Below are positions 16,968 to 26,429 of a stretch of DNA of 47,021 nucleotides, piece after piece. Each line of letters opens with the position of its first letter. Positions within the stretch are counted from its first letter, which is position 1. This DNA is from Streptomyces caelestis (GTDB lineage Bacteria > Actinomycetota > Actinomycetes > Streptomycetales > Streptomycetaceae), in the NCBI RefSeq assembly GCF_001279005.1, contig NZ_LGCN01000224.1, positions 1-47,021 on the forward strand, written 5' to 3'. Position numbers and translations under genes: made by a program. The notes beneath the pieces were generated by a model. The model had not been told where the DNA came from, made no database searches, and saw nothing but the letters and a program-made list of their open reading frames with translations.

Positions 16968-18479
16968 ATGACCGTTCTTCCCGAAGCAGGCACCCGGCAC
17001 GAGGCGTCCGCCGCCGGCCGTCTCAGGGCCGTGCTCGCCAAGGCGGCTCAGGTGGTCGGCGCGGACCGGGTCACCTACCCCGACGAGGAGACGACCGGCA
17101 CACCGGCCACCACACTCGGACCCAACGTCAGCCTCTACCGCTCGCGCGCCGTCTTCGGGGTGGTACGGCCGCAGACGGCCGAGGACGTGCGGCGCGTGGT
17201 GGAGCTGTTCGCCGACGGGGAGACCCCCGCCGCGCTGCACGCCTTCAGCACCGGAGGGAACTGGGGGCTCGGCTCGCGTGAACCGGCCCGGGACGGGGCG
17301 GTCGTGCTCGACCTGTCCGGCCTCGACCAGATCCGCGACATCGACGTCGCCCGGGGCTGGGCCGTCGTGGAACCCGGCGTCACCCAGGCCCGCCTCGCCC
17401 GGCTCCTCGAGGGCGGCGAGCGCATGCTGAACGTGACGGCCTCCTCCGCGCACACCAGCGTGGTCGGCAACGCCCTGGACCGCGGTGTGGGCCTGCGTCA
17501 CCAGCGGGTGGAGGACCTGACGGGCCTGGAGGTCGTGCTGCCGGACGGGGAGTTGATCCGGGTCGGCTGGTGGCCCGAGCAGGACCGGCCGACCCCGGTC
17601 TACGCCCACGGCCTCGGCCCCTCGCTGGTGCAGCTGTTCGTGCAGTCCGACCTCGGCGTGGTCACCGCGGCCACCGTGCGGTTGCTGCCGCGGCCCGAGG
17701 CGCTGCGGGTGGTCCGGCTCACCTTCGCCCCCGACCGGGTGGAGGCGGCCACCGCCGAGGTGCGGCGCTGGGTGGCACAGGGGCTGACCCGCGGTGTGGT
17801 GAAGATCTACAACGAGGTGGCCGCCCGGGCGTACGGCGGCGAGCCCGGCCAGTACCTGGTCCATGTGTGCGTCGACGGGACGCCGGAGGTCGTGGACGCG
17901 CTGAGCGGCATCCTCGCCGTGGAGGCCGTCAGGTCCCGCCTGTTCGGCGCGGTGTCGGACTCCGACGCGGCCGATCCGGCCGCGGCCGGCCATGACGTCG
18001 CCGTGCGGGTGGAGCGCGCGTACGGCGGTGATCCGGATCCGACGGACGCGCTGTTCGAGGCGAAGACGGGCCGTCCGGCCGTGCGGCTGGACGAGGAGGG
18101 CGGCTTCCTGTTCTTCCTGCCGCTGGTGCCGTTCGACGGGGCGGCGCTGGCGCGGGCGGACGAACTGGTCGGGCGGGTGCGGGCGGAGACCGGGATCCGG
18201 TGCGGTGTGACGCTCAACGTGCTCGGCGCGGACGTCGTCGACTGCGTCGTGACGATGAGGTTCGCCCGTGACGGCGAGGAGGCCGAGCGGGCCCACCGGG
18301 CGCTGGACCGGCTCTACGAACTGTTCGCGGGTGAGGGGTTCCTCCCCTACCGCCTCGACGTCGATCACGCCGGCTGGGCCGGCCGGCTGCCCGCGGGCGC
18401 CGGTGCGCGGGCCTTCGCCCGGCGGCTGAAGGACGCCGTCGATCCCCATCACGTCATCGCCGCGGGGCGCTACGCGTGA
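16968..18479 (+). CDS. FAD-linked oxidase (PCMH/vanillyl-alcohol-oxidase-like)
   Basis: Flavoprotein of the FAD-binding PCMH superfamily, 503 aa. The N-terminal FAD domain is seen in SRAVFGVVRPQTAEDVRRVV, HAFSTGGNWGLGS, and the Gly-rich NVTASSAHTSVVGNALDRGVG. The C-terminal part fits the substrate lobe of the 4-cresol dehydrogenase/vanillyl-alcohol oxidase group. It would oxidise an alcohol, phenol or ring substrate with FAD. ATG at 16968 is used. Its last codons overlap the region before the next flavoprotein gene, whose start lies 29 nt downstream, so they are one transcript. The candidate SARP repeat lies 140 bp upstream. Confidence 0.8.
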   Translation: MTVLPEAGTRHEASAAGRLRAVLAKAAQVVGADRVTYPDEETTGTPATTLGPNVSLYRSRAVFGVVRPQTAEDVRRVVELFADGETPAALHAFSTGGNWGLGSREPARDGAVVLDLSGLDQIRDIDVARGWAVVEPGVTQARLARLLEGGERMLNVTASSAHTSVVGNALDRGVGLRHQRVEDLTGLEVVLPDGELIRVGWWPEQDRPTPVYAHGLGPSLVQLFVQSDLGVVTAATVRLLPRPEALRVVRLTFAPDRVEAATAEVRRWVAQGLTRGVVKIYNEVAARAYGGEPGQYLVHVCVDGTPEVVDALSGILAVEAVRSRLFGAVSDSDAADPAAAGHDVAVRVERAYGGDPDPTDALFEAKTGRPAVRLDEEGGFLFFLPLVPFDGAALARADELVGRVRAETGIRCGVTLNVLGADVVDCVVTMRFARDGEEAERAHRALDRLYELFAGEGFLPYRLDVDHAGWAGRLPAGAGARAFARRLKDAVDPHHVIAAGRYA

Positions 18480-18508
18480 GTGCCGCGCGCCGGGAAGGAG
18501 GAGGCCGT

Positions 18509-19717
18509 ATGAGCCTCGTCGACTTGCTGGATTCCGTCTCCGCCGAGGAGGGCGCCCTCACCGCGGAGGAGATCCTGGCGCGGGCCCGCGCCGTCGCGCC
18601 CCGGCTGCGCGAGCGGGCCGAGGACATCGAGAACAGCCGGCAGTTGCCGCCGGACGTGGTCGAGCTGCTGCGCGGGACCGGTGTCTTCCGCATGGCCCGT
18701 CCGAGGGCGTGGGGCGGTCCCGAGCTCGACGCCGTGCAGCAGACGGAGGTGATCGAGGCCCTGGCCACCGGTGACGCCTCCGCCGCCTGGTGCGCGATGA
18801 TCGGCATGGACACCCCGATCTACGCGGGGTTCCTCCGCGAGGACGTCGCGCGCCGGCTGCTGGCCGACCCGGACGCCGTCACCGCCGGGGCGATCACGCC
18901 GACGGGCCGTGCCGAGCGGGTGCCCGGCGGTTACCGGGTCACGGGGCAGTGGCGCTTCGGCAGCGGGATCACCCACAGCACCTGGGTCGTCGGCGGTGTG
19001 CTGGTCACCCGCCGCGGCGAACTCGAGCCCGGGCCGCCCGGGGCTCCGGGCGACTGGCGCATCGTGGTGGCTCCGGTCGAGGACTTCGAGACCGAGGACA
19101 CCTGGTACACCACCGGCCTGGCCGGTTCCGGCAGCAGGGACTACCGCACGGAGAACCTGTACGTGCCCGAGGAGTACACGTTCAGCTTCGCCCGGCCGCG
19201 GGTCACCGGGGCCGCCGCCACGTCCGACGCGGTGCTGCGCAACATGCCCGGTGTGCCGCTGGGGGTGGCGCGTGCCGCGATCGACCATGTGCGCCGGATG
19301 GCCACGACCCGGGTCGACCACGCCGCGCGGACGCCGTGGGCGGAGAGCTATCGCGTCCAGACGGCCGTCGCGCGGGCGGAGATGGAACTGGCCGCGGCCC
19401 GGTACGCCGTCTACGGCAGTCTGCGCGAGCAGTGGGAGGTCCTCCAGGCCGGCGACGTGCCCACGGCCGACGAGCAGGTGGCGACCGTGCTGGCCCGGGC
19501 GGGCGCCTTCCGTACGGCCCGTTCCGTCGTGGCCTCCCTCTTCGACCTGGTGGCGACCGCCGCGGTCTACCGGCCCTCCGTGCTGGACCGCTGGCTGCGC
19601 GACCTGAACACGATGTGCCAGCACGTGGTCGCCCAGGACCAGGTCCTCCAGTCCGCGGGCGCCCGTCTGCTGGGCGGTGTCCCGCACAACGCCTACACCG
19701 TGGGCGTGGTCCCGTAG
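18509..19717 (+). CDS. Acyl-CoA-dehydrogenase-like flavoprotein (hydroxylase type)
   Basis: 402 aa, acyl-CoA dehydrogenase fold of the type that includes two-component flavin monooxygenases. It has an N-terminal helical domain, a middle β-domain (GGYRVTGQWRFGSGITHSTW) and a C-terminal helical domain (AVARAEMELAAARYAVYGSL). ATG 18509 is preferred because GGAAGGAGGAGG lies just upstream; an earlier in-frame GTG at 18476 overlaps the preceding stop (GTGA). It could dehydrogenate an acyl thioester or hydroxylate a ring with reduced flavin. The adjoining FAD oxidase and downstream SDR suggest a shared oxidation pathway, possibly autoregulator or product tailoring. Confidence 0.8.
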   Translation: MSLVDLLDSVSAEEGALTAEEILARARAVAPRLRERAEDIENSRQLPPDVVELLRGTGVFRMARPRAWGGPELDAVQQTEVIEALATGDASAAWCAMIGMDTPIYAGFLREDVARRLLADPDAVTAGAITPTGRAERVPGGYRVTGQWRFGSGITHSTWVVGGVLVTRRGELEPGPPGAPGDWRIVVAPVEDFETEDTWYTTGLAGSGSRDYRTENLYVPEEYTFSFARPRVTGAAATSDAVLRNMPGVPLGVARAAIDHVRRMATTRVDHAARTPWAESYRVQTAVARAEMELAAARYAVYGSLREQWEVLQAGDVPTADEQVATVLARAGAFRTARSVVASLFDLVATAAVYRPSVLDRWLRDLNTMCQHVVAQDQVLQSAGARLLGGVPHNAYTVGVVP

Positions 19718-19956
19718 GCGTCCGGCGCGGGACGGCCGCACGGCGGCCTTGCCGGTGCGGTCTCCTCGCGGCGTGGCCGCCCCGGCCGTGCGGCGGGCGA
19801 AAGCCCGTATCCGGCCACGTGTGTCAGGTCGGTGGCCGGGCGGGAGAGCCGTCCGGTGGGTGAAGTCGGGGCGAAGTCCCGTGGGACGACGGAGGAATCA
19901 GGTCGATTGTGTGCACCGGCGATAGCGGAAGACGTTCCTCCGATAGTTTGGGGATC

Positions 19957-20721
19957 ATGAAGCGGGACGGCCCTTTGGCAGGTAAGTGCGTCTTCATCAG
20001 CGGGGCGAGCAGCGGGATCGGCGCCGCGGCCGCGCGGGTGTTCTGCCGCGACGGCGCGGCGGTGATGCTGGTGGCCCGCCGCGAGGAGAGACTGCGGGCC
20101 CTCACCGACGAGTTGCGCGCCGCGGGGTACGAGGCGGAGTTCACGACCGCCGACGTCGTGCGCGGCGCCGAGGTGGCCGCCGCGGTGGAGCGCACGCTCG
20201 CCTGCTTCGGGCGGCTGGACGTCGCCTTCAACAACGCCGGCGCCGCGGCCCCCCAGGTCCCCCTGCACGAGACGGCGGACGAGCTGTACGACCTGATCAT
20301 GGACACCAATGTGCGCGGGGTGTGGAACTGCATGCGGCACCAGATCCGCGCGATGCTGCCGCACGGCGGGGCCATCGTGAACACCAGCAGTACCGCGGGG
20401 CTGGTCGCCACCCCCGTCGCGGCCCCCTACGTCGCCTCCAAGCACGCCGTGGTCGGGCTGACGAAGGCGGCGGCCGCGGAGTACGCGGCGCACGGTATCC
20501 GCATCAACGCCATCGCGCCGGGTTCGACGCGTGGCGAGATGCTCGACGACTGGCTCGAACGGCAGCCCGGCGCCGAGGAGTTGATCCGCAGTGCCACGCC
20601 CCTGCCGCGTCTGGCCGACCCGGAGGAGATCGCCGAGGCCGCCGCCTGGCTCGGCAGCGACCGGGCTTCGTTCGTCGTCGGCGCCACCGTGCCGGTGGAC
20701 GGCGGCTGGACGGTCCGGTGA
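19957..20721 (+). CDS. SDR-family oxidoreductase
   Basis: Classical SDR, 254 aa: TGxxxGxG-like SGASSGIG, NNAG, STAG with catalytic Ser, YVASK, and C-terminal GATVPVDGGWTVR. It is of the FabG-like length and type. Because it sits beside AfsA- and ArpA-type genes, it may be the ketoreductase of butyrolactone-autoregulator synthesis, as SDRs do in other GBL loci; a tailoring role is also possible. The start ATG at 19957 has only a weak purine stretch upstream. Confidence 0.9.
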   Translation: MKRDGPLAGKCVFISGASSGIGAAAARVFCRDGAAVMLVARREERLRALTDELRAAGYEAEFTTADVVRGAEVAAAVERTLACFGRLDVAFNNAGAAAPQVPLHETADELYDLIMDTNVRGVWNCMRHQIRAMLPHGGAIVNTSSTAGLVATPVAAPYVASKHAVVGLTKAAAAEYAAHGIRINAIAPGSTRGEMLDDWLERQPGAEELIRSATPLPRLADPEEIAEAAAWLGSDRASFVVGATVPVDGGWTVR

Positions 20722-21114
20722 CCGGCTGCGGCGGGGTGCCGCTCCCGGCGTGGCCGCGGGTGTGCGCTCCCGGGCTCCGGCGCGGTGGGGCGCGGTCGGG
20801 ACCCGGGAGGCGCACGGCGTCGGTCCCCTCGGCGTACAGGTGTGGCCGGGGGTTCTTCCGCTGGGGGAGGGAGGGTGACGGGCCGGTGGAGGGGGCGGCA
20901 CGTGGCGCGCGTACGAAGGGAACGCATCCGGTGACGTGCTCTGCCGGGGCAGGCCGTGGGGGGATGCCGGCACGAGGGGACGGTCGGGCGGCACCCGAGG
21001 AGGGGAGTCGTTCAAGGACTCGTACGGCGACGGCGGTTCGGCTCCGTCGGAGAGCGGGACCGGCGGCCCTGTCGGGCGGTCTCCCGCGGGAAGGCGGCGT
21101 GGCGCCGCGGTGCC
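20722..21114 (+). other. Intergenic between convergent genes, nothing recognised
   Basis: A 393-bp gap between the SDR stop and the AfsA-type stop. Frames are low-complexity Gly/Arg. No clear bidirectional terminator was found by eye. Confidence 0.4.
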
Positions 21115-22098
21115 CTAGCGGGCGGCGGTGTCGGCGAACTCGATCGTGAAGGCGAGTCGCTCGTTCTGGTGGCCGGTCACGCGGACCGAGGTCGTTCCGT
21201 CCTCGGCGGTGTCCTGGTGGGCCTCGATCCAGCACGGCTGGTCGAGCTCGACGTACCGGCTGAAGTTCATCCTGGAGGACGAGGGGACGAACCGGCCCGG
21301 GGGGACGGTCAGGCCGGCGGCCTGCTGTGCGGCCTCGACGAGGACCATCGCCGGGATGTGGTCGTTGACCCGGTCGAAGAAGAGCGTGTTGGCCGGGTCG
21401 GCGCGCAGCTGCCAGCGGCCGGTCCGGTCGGGTGCCGCGAGGACGACGTCGCACGCCCGGGTGTGGTGGACGGTCGGCGGGTCCATCGGGGCGGGCAGCG
21501 CGGCGGCCAGGTCGGGGGCGCCGGTGGTGGGGAGGGAGCCGCGTATGCGGGTGTAGGCGGCGGGCGAGGTGATGTTGAAGCGGATGGAGCCGGTGCCGAC
21601 GGCGCGTCCCGCGGCGCGGATCGTCATCTCCAGCGCCACGGCGGACGGCACGGCGCCGCGCCGGCGCAGGTCCGTCACCTCGACGTCCAGGGTGAGCCCT
21701 TCGGAGGGGGTGTCGAGGGTCGGCAGTTCCGTGTCGAGGCGGTGGCCCATGTCCCACATCACGAAGTGGTGGCCCAGGGGGACGCCCAGTTCGGCGTGCG
21801 AGACCAGGAGGGTGGTCTGCCGGATCGCCTCCAGCACGTAGGAGGCCGTGTACCGGCCGTCCGTCGTCGTGAAGAGCCGGTGGCGGTGGGGGAGGCGTGC
21901 GGAGACCGTGAAGTTCGTGTCGTCATGGCGGGTCAGTTTGGTGGGGAGCACGTCGTGCGCTTGTGCCCGGTGGACGAGTTCCCGGGCCACCGGTGTCGGC
22001 GCGACGGGGGGTCTTACGGCTTTGACCTGGGGGAACAGGGCGTAGGACGCCCCTTTGTAAAGTCCCCGGGTCTGTGAAGCCATAGCACTCGAAGTCAT
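21115..22098 (-). CDS. AfsA/ScbA-type γ-butyrolactone synthase
   Basis: Condenses a β-ketoacyl thioester with dihydroxyacetone phosphate in autoregulator synthesis. The 327-aa protein has two hot-dog A-factor repeats: the first around VARELVHRAQAHDVL...FTVSARLPHRH and the second around NTLFFDRVNDHIPAMVLVEA. Motifs DHIPAMVLVEAAQQ and SYVLEAIRQT mark the repeats. ATG 22098 follows AAGGGACAGCA. It is divergent from an ArpA-type receptor gene with an ARE-like box between, the classic scbA/scbR layout. Confidence 0.93.
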   Translation of the reverse strand: MTSSAMASQTRGLYKGASYALFPQVKAVRPPVAPTPVARELVHRAQAHDVLPTKLTRHDDTNFTVSARLPHRHRLFTTTDGRYTASYVLEAIRQTTLLVSHAELGVPLGHHFVMWDMGHRLDTELPTLDTPSEGLTLDVEVTDLRRRGAVPSAVALEMTIRAAGRAVGTGSIRFNITSPAAYTRIRGSLPTTGAPDLAAALPAPMDPPTVHHTRACDVVLAAPDRTGRWQLRADPANTLFFDRVNDHIPAMVLVEAAQQAAGLTVPPGRFVPSSSRMNFSRYVELDQPCWIEAHQDTAEDGTTSVRVTGHQNERLAFTIEFADTAAR

Positions 22099-22164
22099 TG
22101 CTGTCCCTTCGTCGGTGAAGGTGCACGCGGTGAGGTATGGCCGATCGCCCCCCGCGGTCGGTAA

Positions 22165-22189
22165 AGTACAGGCATGCGGGTTTGTTTTT
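22165..22189. promoter_or_regulatory. ARE-like box 1 between AfsA- and ArpA-type genes
   Basis: Core GGCATGCGGGTTTGTTTTT at 22171-22189. It shares GCATGCGGGTWTGTTT with boxes at 24.15 kb and 39.12 kb. It is the probable binding site of the receptor encoded at 22270 and would give feedback on both divergent genes. Confidence 0.75.
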
Positions 22190-22269
22190 CAATGGAATGA
22201 ACGACGGACCCGCAGATCAGGAACAGGAAGCCGTCCTTCCGGGGCGGCGGAGCACAGATGGGAGGCCGC

Positions 22270-22938
22270 GTGGCACGGCAGGAGCGTGCGGTCAGGACCA
22301 GGAAAGCAATCCTTGACGCAGCTGGGGAGGTCTTCGCCGAACATGGTTACGCGGGGGCCACGATCTACGACGTCTACAACCGGTGCGGGGTGACGAAAGG
22401 AGCCTTCTACTTCCACTTCGCGTCCAAGGTGGAACTCGCCCAGGCCGTCCTGGACGAACAGGTCAGCGGTCAGATCGGCTACCTGGAGGTGCCGCCCGGC
22501 GAGCGCACGGTCAAGCTCCAGGAAGTGTTCGACATGGGGCTGCTCGTCGCCCACCGCCTCACCTTCGACCGGATGCTGCAGGGCAGCATCCGGCTGGCGG
22601 TGGACCAGGTGCACGAGCTCAACCGCCGGATTCCGTACCAGGCGTGGATCGACGCGCACCTCAGGATCCTCACCGAGGCGGACGAGCGGGGCGAGCTGCT
22701 GCCGGACGTCGACATCCCCGACGCCGCGCAGATGATCGTCGGCGCGTTCAGCGGGGTGCAGCTGATGTCGGAGGTGATGAGCGACCGCAGTGACCTGGAG
22801 GAACGGATAGCGGTGCTCTACCGGGGGCTCGCCCGTGTGATCGCGACCTCCGAGACGTACGAGCAGCTCGACCTCACGACCGACCGCGGCAAGCGGCTGA
22901 TGGCCAGGTCCGAACAGGAGCAGGCCGCCGCCGAGTGA
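22270..22938 (+). CDS. γ-butyrolactone receptor, ArpA/ScbR type (TetR family)
   Basis: 222 aa. The N-terminus MARQERAVRTRKAILDAAGE and helix-turn-helix VYNRCGVTKGAFYFHFASK are hallmarks of GBL receptors. A Trp in IPYQAWIDAHL sits where genuine receptors keep the ligand-pocket Trp, favouring a true receptor over a pseudo-receptor. The GTG at 22270 is chosen (GGGAGG 4 nt upstream; typical receptor N-terminus), though ATG 22258 is in frame. It is expected to repress promoters carrying the ARE-like boxes until ligand binds. Confidence 0.92.
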   Translation: MARQERAVRTRKAILDAAGEVFAEHGYAGATIYDVYNRCGVTKGAFYFHFASKVELAQAVLDEQVSGQIGYLEVPPGERTVKLQEVFDMGLLVAHRLTFDRMLQGSIRLAVDQVHELNRRIPYQAWIDAHLRILTEADERGELLPDVDIPDAAQMIVGAFSGVQLMSEVMSDRSDLEERIAVLYRGLARVIATSETYEQLDLTTDRGKRLMARSEQEQAAAE

Positions 22939-23437
22939 ACGGGTCCGCCGCAGGCAGGGGGAGCGCGGCGGCCCCTCGGCGCCCGGGCGGCCACGCGGCC
23001 GGTCCGGTTCGAACAGGCTGCCCAGCCGCCCGCGGGAACGGACGACCAGCTGCCGCGACCGCTCGGCCGGCTGCGGTCGCCGGCCGCGGACGGCCTGCCG
23101 CGGCGATCCGGTGGTGCCGCCCGTCCGCCGTGAGCGACGACGCTCCGGCTCCGGGACGGCGCCACGACCGGTCCGCCACGGCCGCCTCAGATGTGCCGGG
23201 TCCGCGCTCCGGAGTCCCGGCGGCACGCTCCCGACAGCCGCTGCGGCCCGGTTCGGAGACCTGCTCGAGGGCTGCGACGTTCACGTCGCGCACCGGCGGG
23301 CGCCCGCGGCCCACCGTGCCGTCCGGTTCCAAACAGGGCGGCCTGCCGTCGAGGGCCCGGCCCGTTCACGCCCGGGTGCGCGCGGTACCGGCGGGCCGTG
23401 GCCGCCCCACGGCGTGGTGCGGAGCCGGCGCCGCCGG
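22939..23437 (+). other. Intergenic between convergent genes, nothing recognised
   Basis: About 500 bp after the receptor gene and before the stop of aroK. Long frames exist, but all are Arg/Ala/Gly low-complexity without ribosome sites. Confidence 0.4.
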
Positions 23438-23953
23438 TCAGCGGGCCGGCCGGAGGGACAGGGACCGCAGAGCCACCCACGCGACCTGCGCGGCGTCGCG
23501 GCCCCGGGTGGGGACGGTCACCCGGGCGACCTCGCGGTAGAACGGCGCGCGCTGCGCGGCCAGTTCCCGCAGCCGGGCGGCGGCGTCCCCGGCGAGCAGC
23601 GGACGGCCCGTAACGCCCCCGCGGCGGCCCAGCACGTCCCGGACCCCGGCGTCGACGTGGACCACCGGACCGCCCGTGAGCAGCCCGCGCGTGTCCGGAT
23701 CCACGACGGCGCCCCCGCCCAGCGCGAGCACTCCCGTGTGCTCGGCGAGCGCGGTGCGCACCGCCGCCCTCTCCAGTTCCCGGAAGCGGCGTTCCCCGTC
23801 CTGGGCGAAGAGCTGCGCGACGGACCGTCCGGTGCCGGCCTCGATGTCCTCGTCGGTGTCCCGGAAGCCGACGCCGAGGTGTCCGGCCATCAGCCGCCCC
23901 ACGGTGGACTTGCCCGCCCCGGGCAGGCCGACGAGTACGGCGAGGGGCCTCAC
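23438..23953 (-). CDS. aroK: Shikimate kinase
   Basis: Phosphorylates shikimate at O3. The 171-aa length is normal. Features: Walker A GLPGAGKSTVG, shikimate-binding DTDEDIE and FRELE, GGGAV, and the lid region RPLLAG. All key residues look intact. The GTG start at 23953 places the Walker A at residue 9, as usual. Together with aroC and the aroB-like gene it forms a second shikimate-pathway set, implying supply of shikimate or chorismate to a product. It lies alone on the minus strand; its promoter would face the ARE box at 24.15 kb. Confidence 0.93.
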   Translation of the reverse strand: MRPLAVLVGLPGAGKSTVGRLMAGHLGVGFRDTDEDIEAGTGRSVAQLFAQDGERRFRELERAAVRTALAEHTGVLALGGGAVVDPDTRGLLTGGPVVHVDAGVRDVLGRRGGVTGRPLLAGDAAARLRELAAQRAPFYREVARVTVPTRGRDAAQVAWVALRSLSLRPAR

Positions 23954-24143
23954 GCGGGCACCGTCCGGTCGAGTGGGCCGGGTAGGCGGCCGGCGGCCGG
24001 CGGATGGGTCCGGGCGATGGGCAAGGCATCCTCCTCGGGGCGGCGGGCCGACGGGGCCACCCTCGGATGATCGGCGCCCCCGAGCGCGTGGGGCGCGCGG
24101 ACCTGACACACCGGCGCCGTGGCATCGCACTTTCCGATACACA

Positions 24144-24170
24144 TTGAAAACCCGCATGCGGGTTTGTTTT
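24144..24170. promoter_or_regulatory. ARE-like box 2 upstream of the degenerate ligase (and aroK)
   Basis: AAAACCCGCATGCGGGTTTG with flanking T-run, 24148-24170: a near-perfect palindrome centred on GCATGC, with the same core as boxes 1 and 3. It sits in the 354-bp gap between the divergent aroK and ligase-like genes, so it may control both. Confidence 0.75.
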
Positions 24171-24307
24171 GCTGTCTCCAGCTCCCCTGGTGCTTGATCC
24201 GCCTCCGCGCCCGCCGTGCGTGCCGTACCCGACGCCCGCCGCTCGGCGCGGAGGCGCGACGAGGGCCGGACGCCGGAGCCCGGGCTCACCGACCACGGAG
24301 AAGCCAC

Positions 24308-25972
24308 ATGATCAAACTTGACGACATCCGCCGACATGCGGCCGCCCGCCCCGACGCGATCGCCGTCGTGGACGGCGCGACGCGTCTGTCCTGGACGGAC
24401 TTCGCCGACGCGGTGGACCGGTTCGCGGCCGGCCTGGTGGCCCGGCTGCCGGAAGCCGGCCCCGTCCGTGCGGTGTTCCTGGCCGACCCGAGCGGGCAGC
24501 TCACGGTCGCCCTGGCCGCCTGCACGACGCTCGGCGTCCCCTGCACGGGGCTCGACCCCGCGCAGGACGGCGACCGGCTCGACGCCCTCCTCGGCGCGCT
24601 CGACCCGTGCGCGGTGTTCGTCGACCCGCACCACCGGCCGCTGCTGGAGGGGCGTACGTGGCCGGGCGGACCCGCGTCCTCGTGGATCACGCTGGACGCC
24701 ACGGCGGCCGACGGGACCGAACCGGCGCAGGACGTGCGCGAGCCCGCGTGCGAGCCCGTGCCGGGCGGAGCCGGGACCCCGGAGGCCTCCGGTGCGCCGC
24801 ACCCGGAGGTGTCGTTTCGCCGCCTGTCGGAGAGCGAGCCGTTGCGCCGGCTGCCCGAACCACGGCACCGGGAGTCCCTCGGCGTGGTGCCCGGCGGGCA
24901 GCGGATCACGGTGCGCCGGGCCGCCACCGAGGGGCGTGGACTGGTCGCTCTGATCGACGAGTTCGGATTCGACGCGCACGACACCCACCTGGTGGCCGCG
25001 CCCCTGTGGCTGCCCCTCTCCCTGCAACTGGCGCGCACCCTGCTCGCGGTGGGCGCCACCGTGGTGCTGGACGCCACACGGGACGCGCAGACCCTGGCCG
25101 CGCTCGTCACCGCCGAACACGTCACCACCGCGGTGTTCGACCCGGGCACGCTGGGCCGGCTGCTGGCCCACCCGGCGTCCGCGCCGCTGGCGTCCCTGGG
25201 ACGTCTGCGCTGCGTGATCGCCCCGGGCCGGCACGTGGGCCGCTGGACGGTCAACGCCGCCTGGGAACGGCTCGGCCCCGTGCTGCACCTGGCGTACACG
25301 ACACCCGAGACCGGGCTGAGCGCGATCCTCACCCCCGAGGAGGGGCAGGTCTCCCGGATGCGCACGGGACGGGCGGTGCTCGGCACCACGCTCGCGGTCC
25401 TGGACGCGGAGGGAGCCGTGCTGCCGGCCGGAAGACCCGGCCGGGTCGCCGTCTGCGGGCACCACGTGATGGACGGTCACCTCGACGGCGAGGACGCGTT
25501 CGTCACCCTCGACGCGGGAGCGGGGGAGCAGCGCTTCTTCGTCACCGACGACCTGGGCGTCCTCGACGAACAGGGCCGGCTCACCCTGACCGGGCGCGGT
25601 GCGGGCGTGACGTCGCCCGCCCGCGACCGCGCCCTCGACGCGGCACTGTTCCGCCTCGAGTCGGACCTGCTCAACCTGCCCTGCCTGCGCGACACCGCCG
25701 TGGTGCGGGTCGGCCTGCCCGGGCTCGGCGACGCGCTCGTCGTGCCGTTCATCGCCGTCGCCGTCGGCCGCGAGGTCTCGGGGCACACCGCGCTGCGCAC
25801 CGCCTGCGCCCGCCGGGTGCCGTCGATCCCGGCCCACGTGATCGCGGTCGACCACATCCCCTACAGCCCCACGGGCCGGATCCGGACCGCCGAGCTGCTG
25901 GAAGCGGTGCTTCCGATCATCACCCTGAACCTCCAGCTGGAGCAGAGCGTGCATCAGGAGGTTTCCGCATGA
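24308..25972 (+). CDS. Degenerate ANL-family (AMP-ligase-like) protein
   Basis: 554 aa with the overall ANL (acyl/aryl-CoA ligase) fold, but lacking key motifs. The N-terminus RPDAIAVVDGATRLSWTDFA and the core LHLAYTTPETGLSAIL (A5-like, YxxTE) are recognisable. The P-loop A3 motif (SGTTG) is absent; its place reads VVPGGQRITVRRA. The A7 and hinge region is weak (FVTDDLGVLDEQGRLTLTGR). The A10 region is PYSPTGRIRTAE, with the catalytic Lys replaced by Arg. It is therefore unlikely to adenylate; a binding, scaffold or regulatory role is inferred. It overlaps the next gene by 4 nt (ATGA). An ARE-like box lies 140 bp upstream. Confidence 0.75.
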   Translation: MIKLDDIRRHAAARPDAIAVVDGATRLSWTDFADAVDRFAAGLVARLPEAGPVRAVFLADPSGQLTVALAACTTLGVPCTGLDPAQDGDRLDALLGALDPCAVFVDPHHRPLLEGRTWPGGPASSWITLDATAADGTEPAQDVREPACEPVPGGAGTPEASGAPHPEVSFRRLSESEPLRRLPEPRHRESLGVVPGGQRITVRRAATEGRGLVALIDEFGFDAHDTHLVAAPLWLPLSLQLARTLLAVGATVVLDATRDAQTLAALVTAEHVTTAVFDPGTLGRLLAHPASAPLASLGRLRCVIAPGRHVGRWTVNAAWERLGPVLHLAYTTPETGLSAILTPEEGQVSRMRTGRAVLGTTLAVLDAEGAVLPAGRPGRVAVCGHHVMDGHLDGEDAFVTLDAGAGEQRFFVTDDLGVLDEQGRLTLTGRGAGVTSPARDRALDAALFRLESDLLNLPCLRDTAVVRVGLPGLGDALVVPFIAVAVGREVSGHTALRTACARRVPSIPAHVIAVDHIPYSPTGRIRTAELLEAVLPIITLNLQLEQSVHQEVSA

Positions 25973-26346
25973 CCGCCCACCCCTCGTTCGACCTCTTCGA
26001 GGACGTCCCGGACGCCGACCTGGACAGCGGCTTCTTCGCCCTGGAGGGGGAGCTGCTCGAGCTGGCCTGCGTACGGGAGTGCGCCGTGGTCCACACCGAG
26101 CTGCCCGAGCTGGGCGGCGCGCTGGTGGTGGCGTTCGTCCCGCTCTCGCCGGAACGGGAGATCTCCGGGCGGCGGGCCGTGCTCGCGGCCTGCCAGCGCA
26201 ATCTGCCCGCCCTGTACGCGCACGCCGTGGCCGTGGACGAGCTGCCGCGCACCGCGGAAGGGGCCGTGCGGAAGGGGGAGTTGCTGGACGGCGTGATGCC
26301 GCAGCTCGCCCGGGACCTGATGTCGCCGGTGGCGATGGCCGACTGA
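25969..26346 (+). CDS. Free-standing ANL C-terminal subdomain protein
   Basis: 125 aa, homologous to the C-terminal subdomain of ANL ligases and to the end of the preceding protein. Compare LACVRECAVVHTELPELGGA with the upstream LPCLRDTAVVRVGLPGLGDA, and LPALYAHAVAVDELPRTAEG with IPAHVIAVDHIPYSPTG. The A10 Lys position reads GAVRK rather than GKxRR. CAGGAGG lies 4-10 nt before the ATG, which overlaps the upstream TGA. It probably arose by duplication of the subdomain and likely pairs with the larger protein. Confidence 0.7.
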   Translation: MTAHPSFDLFEDVPDADLDSGFFALEGELLELACVRECAVVHTELPELGGALVVAFVPLSPEREISGRRAVLAACQRNLPALYAHAVAVDELPRTAEGAVRKGELLDGVMPQLARDLMSPVAMAD

Positions 26347-26429
26347 ACGACCGATCGGGGTCGAAAAGAAACGGGCACGCTGGTATCTTTGTCTGTCTCA
26401 GAAGCGTGGTCGGAGGAAGGGGCCATGTC

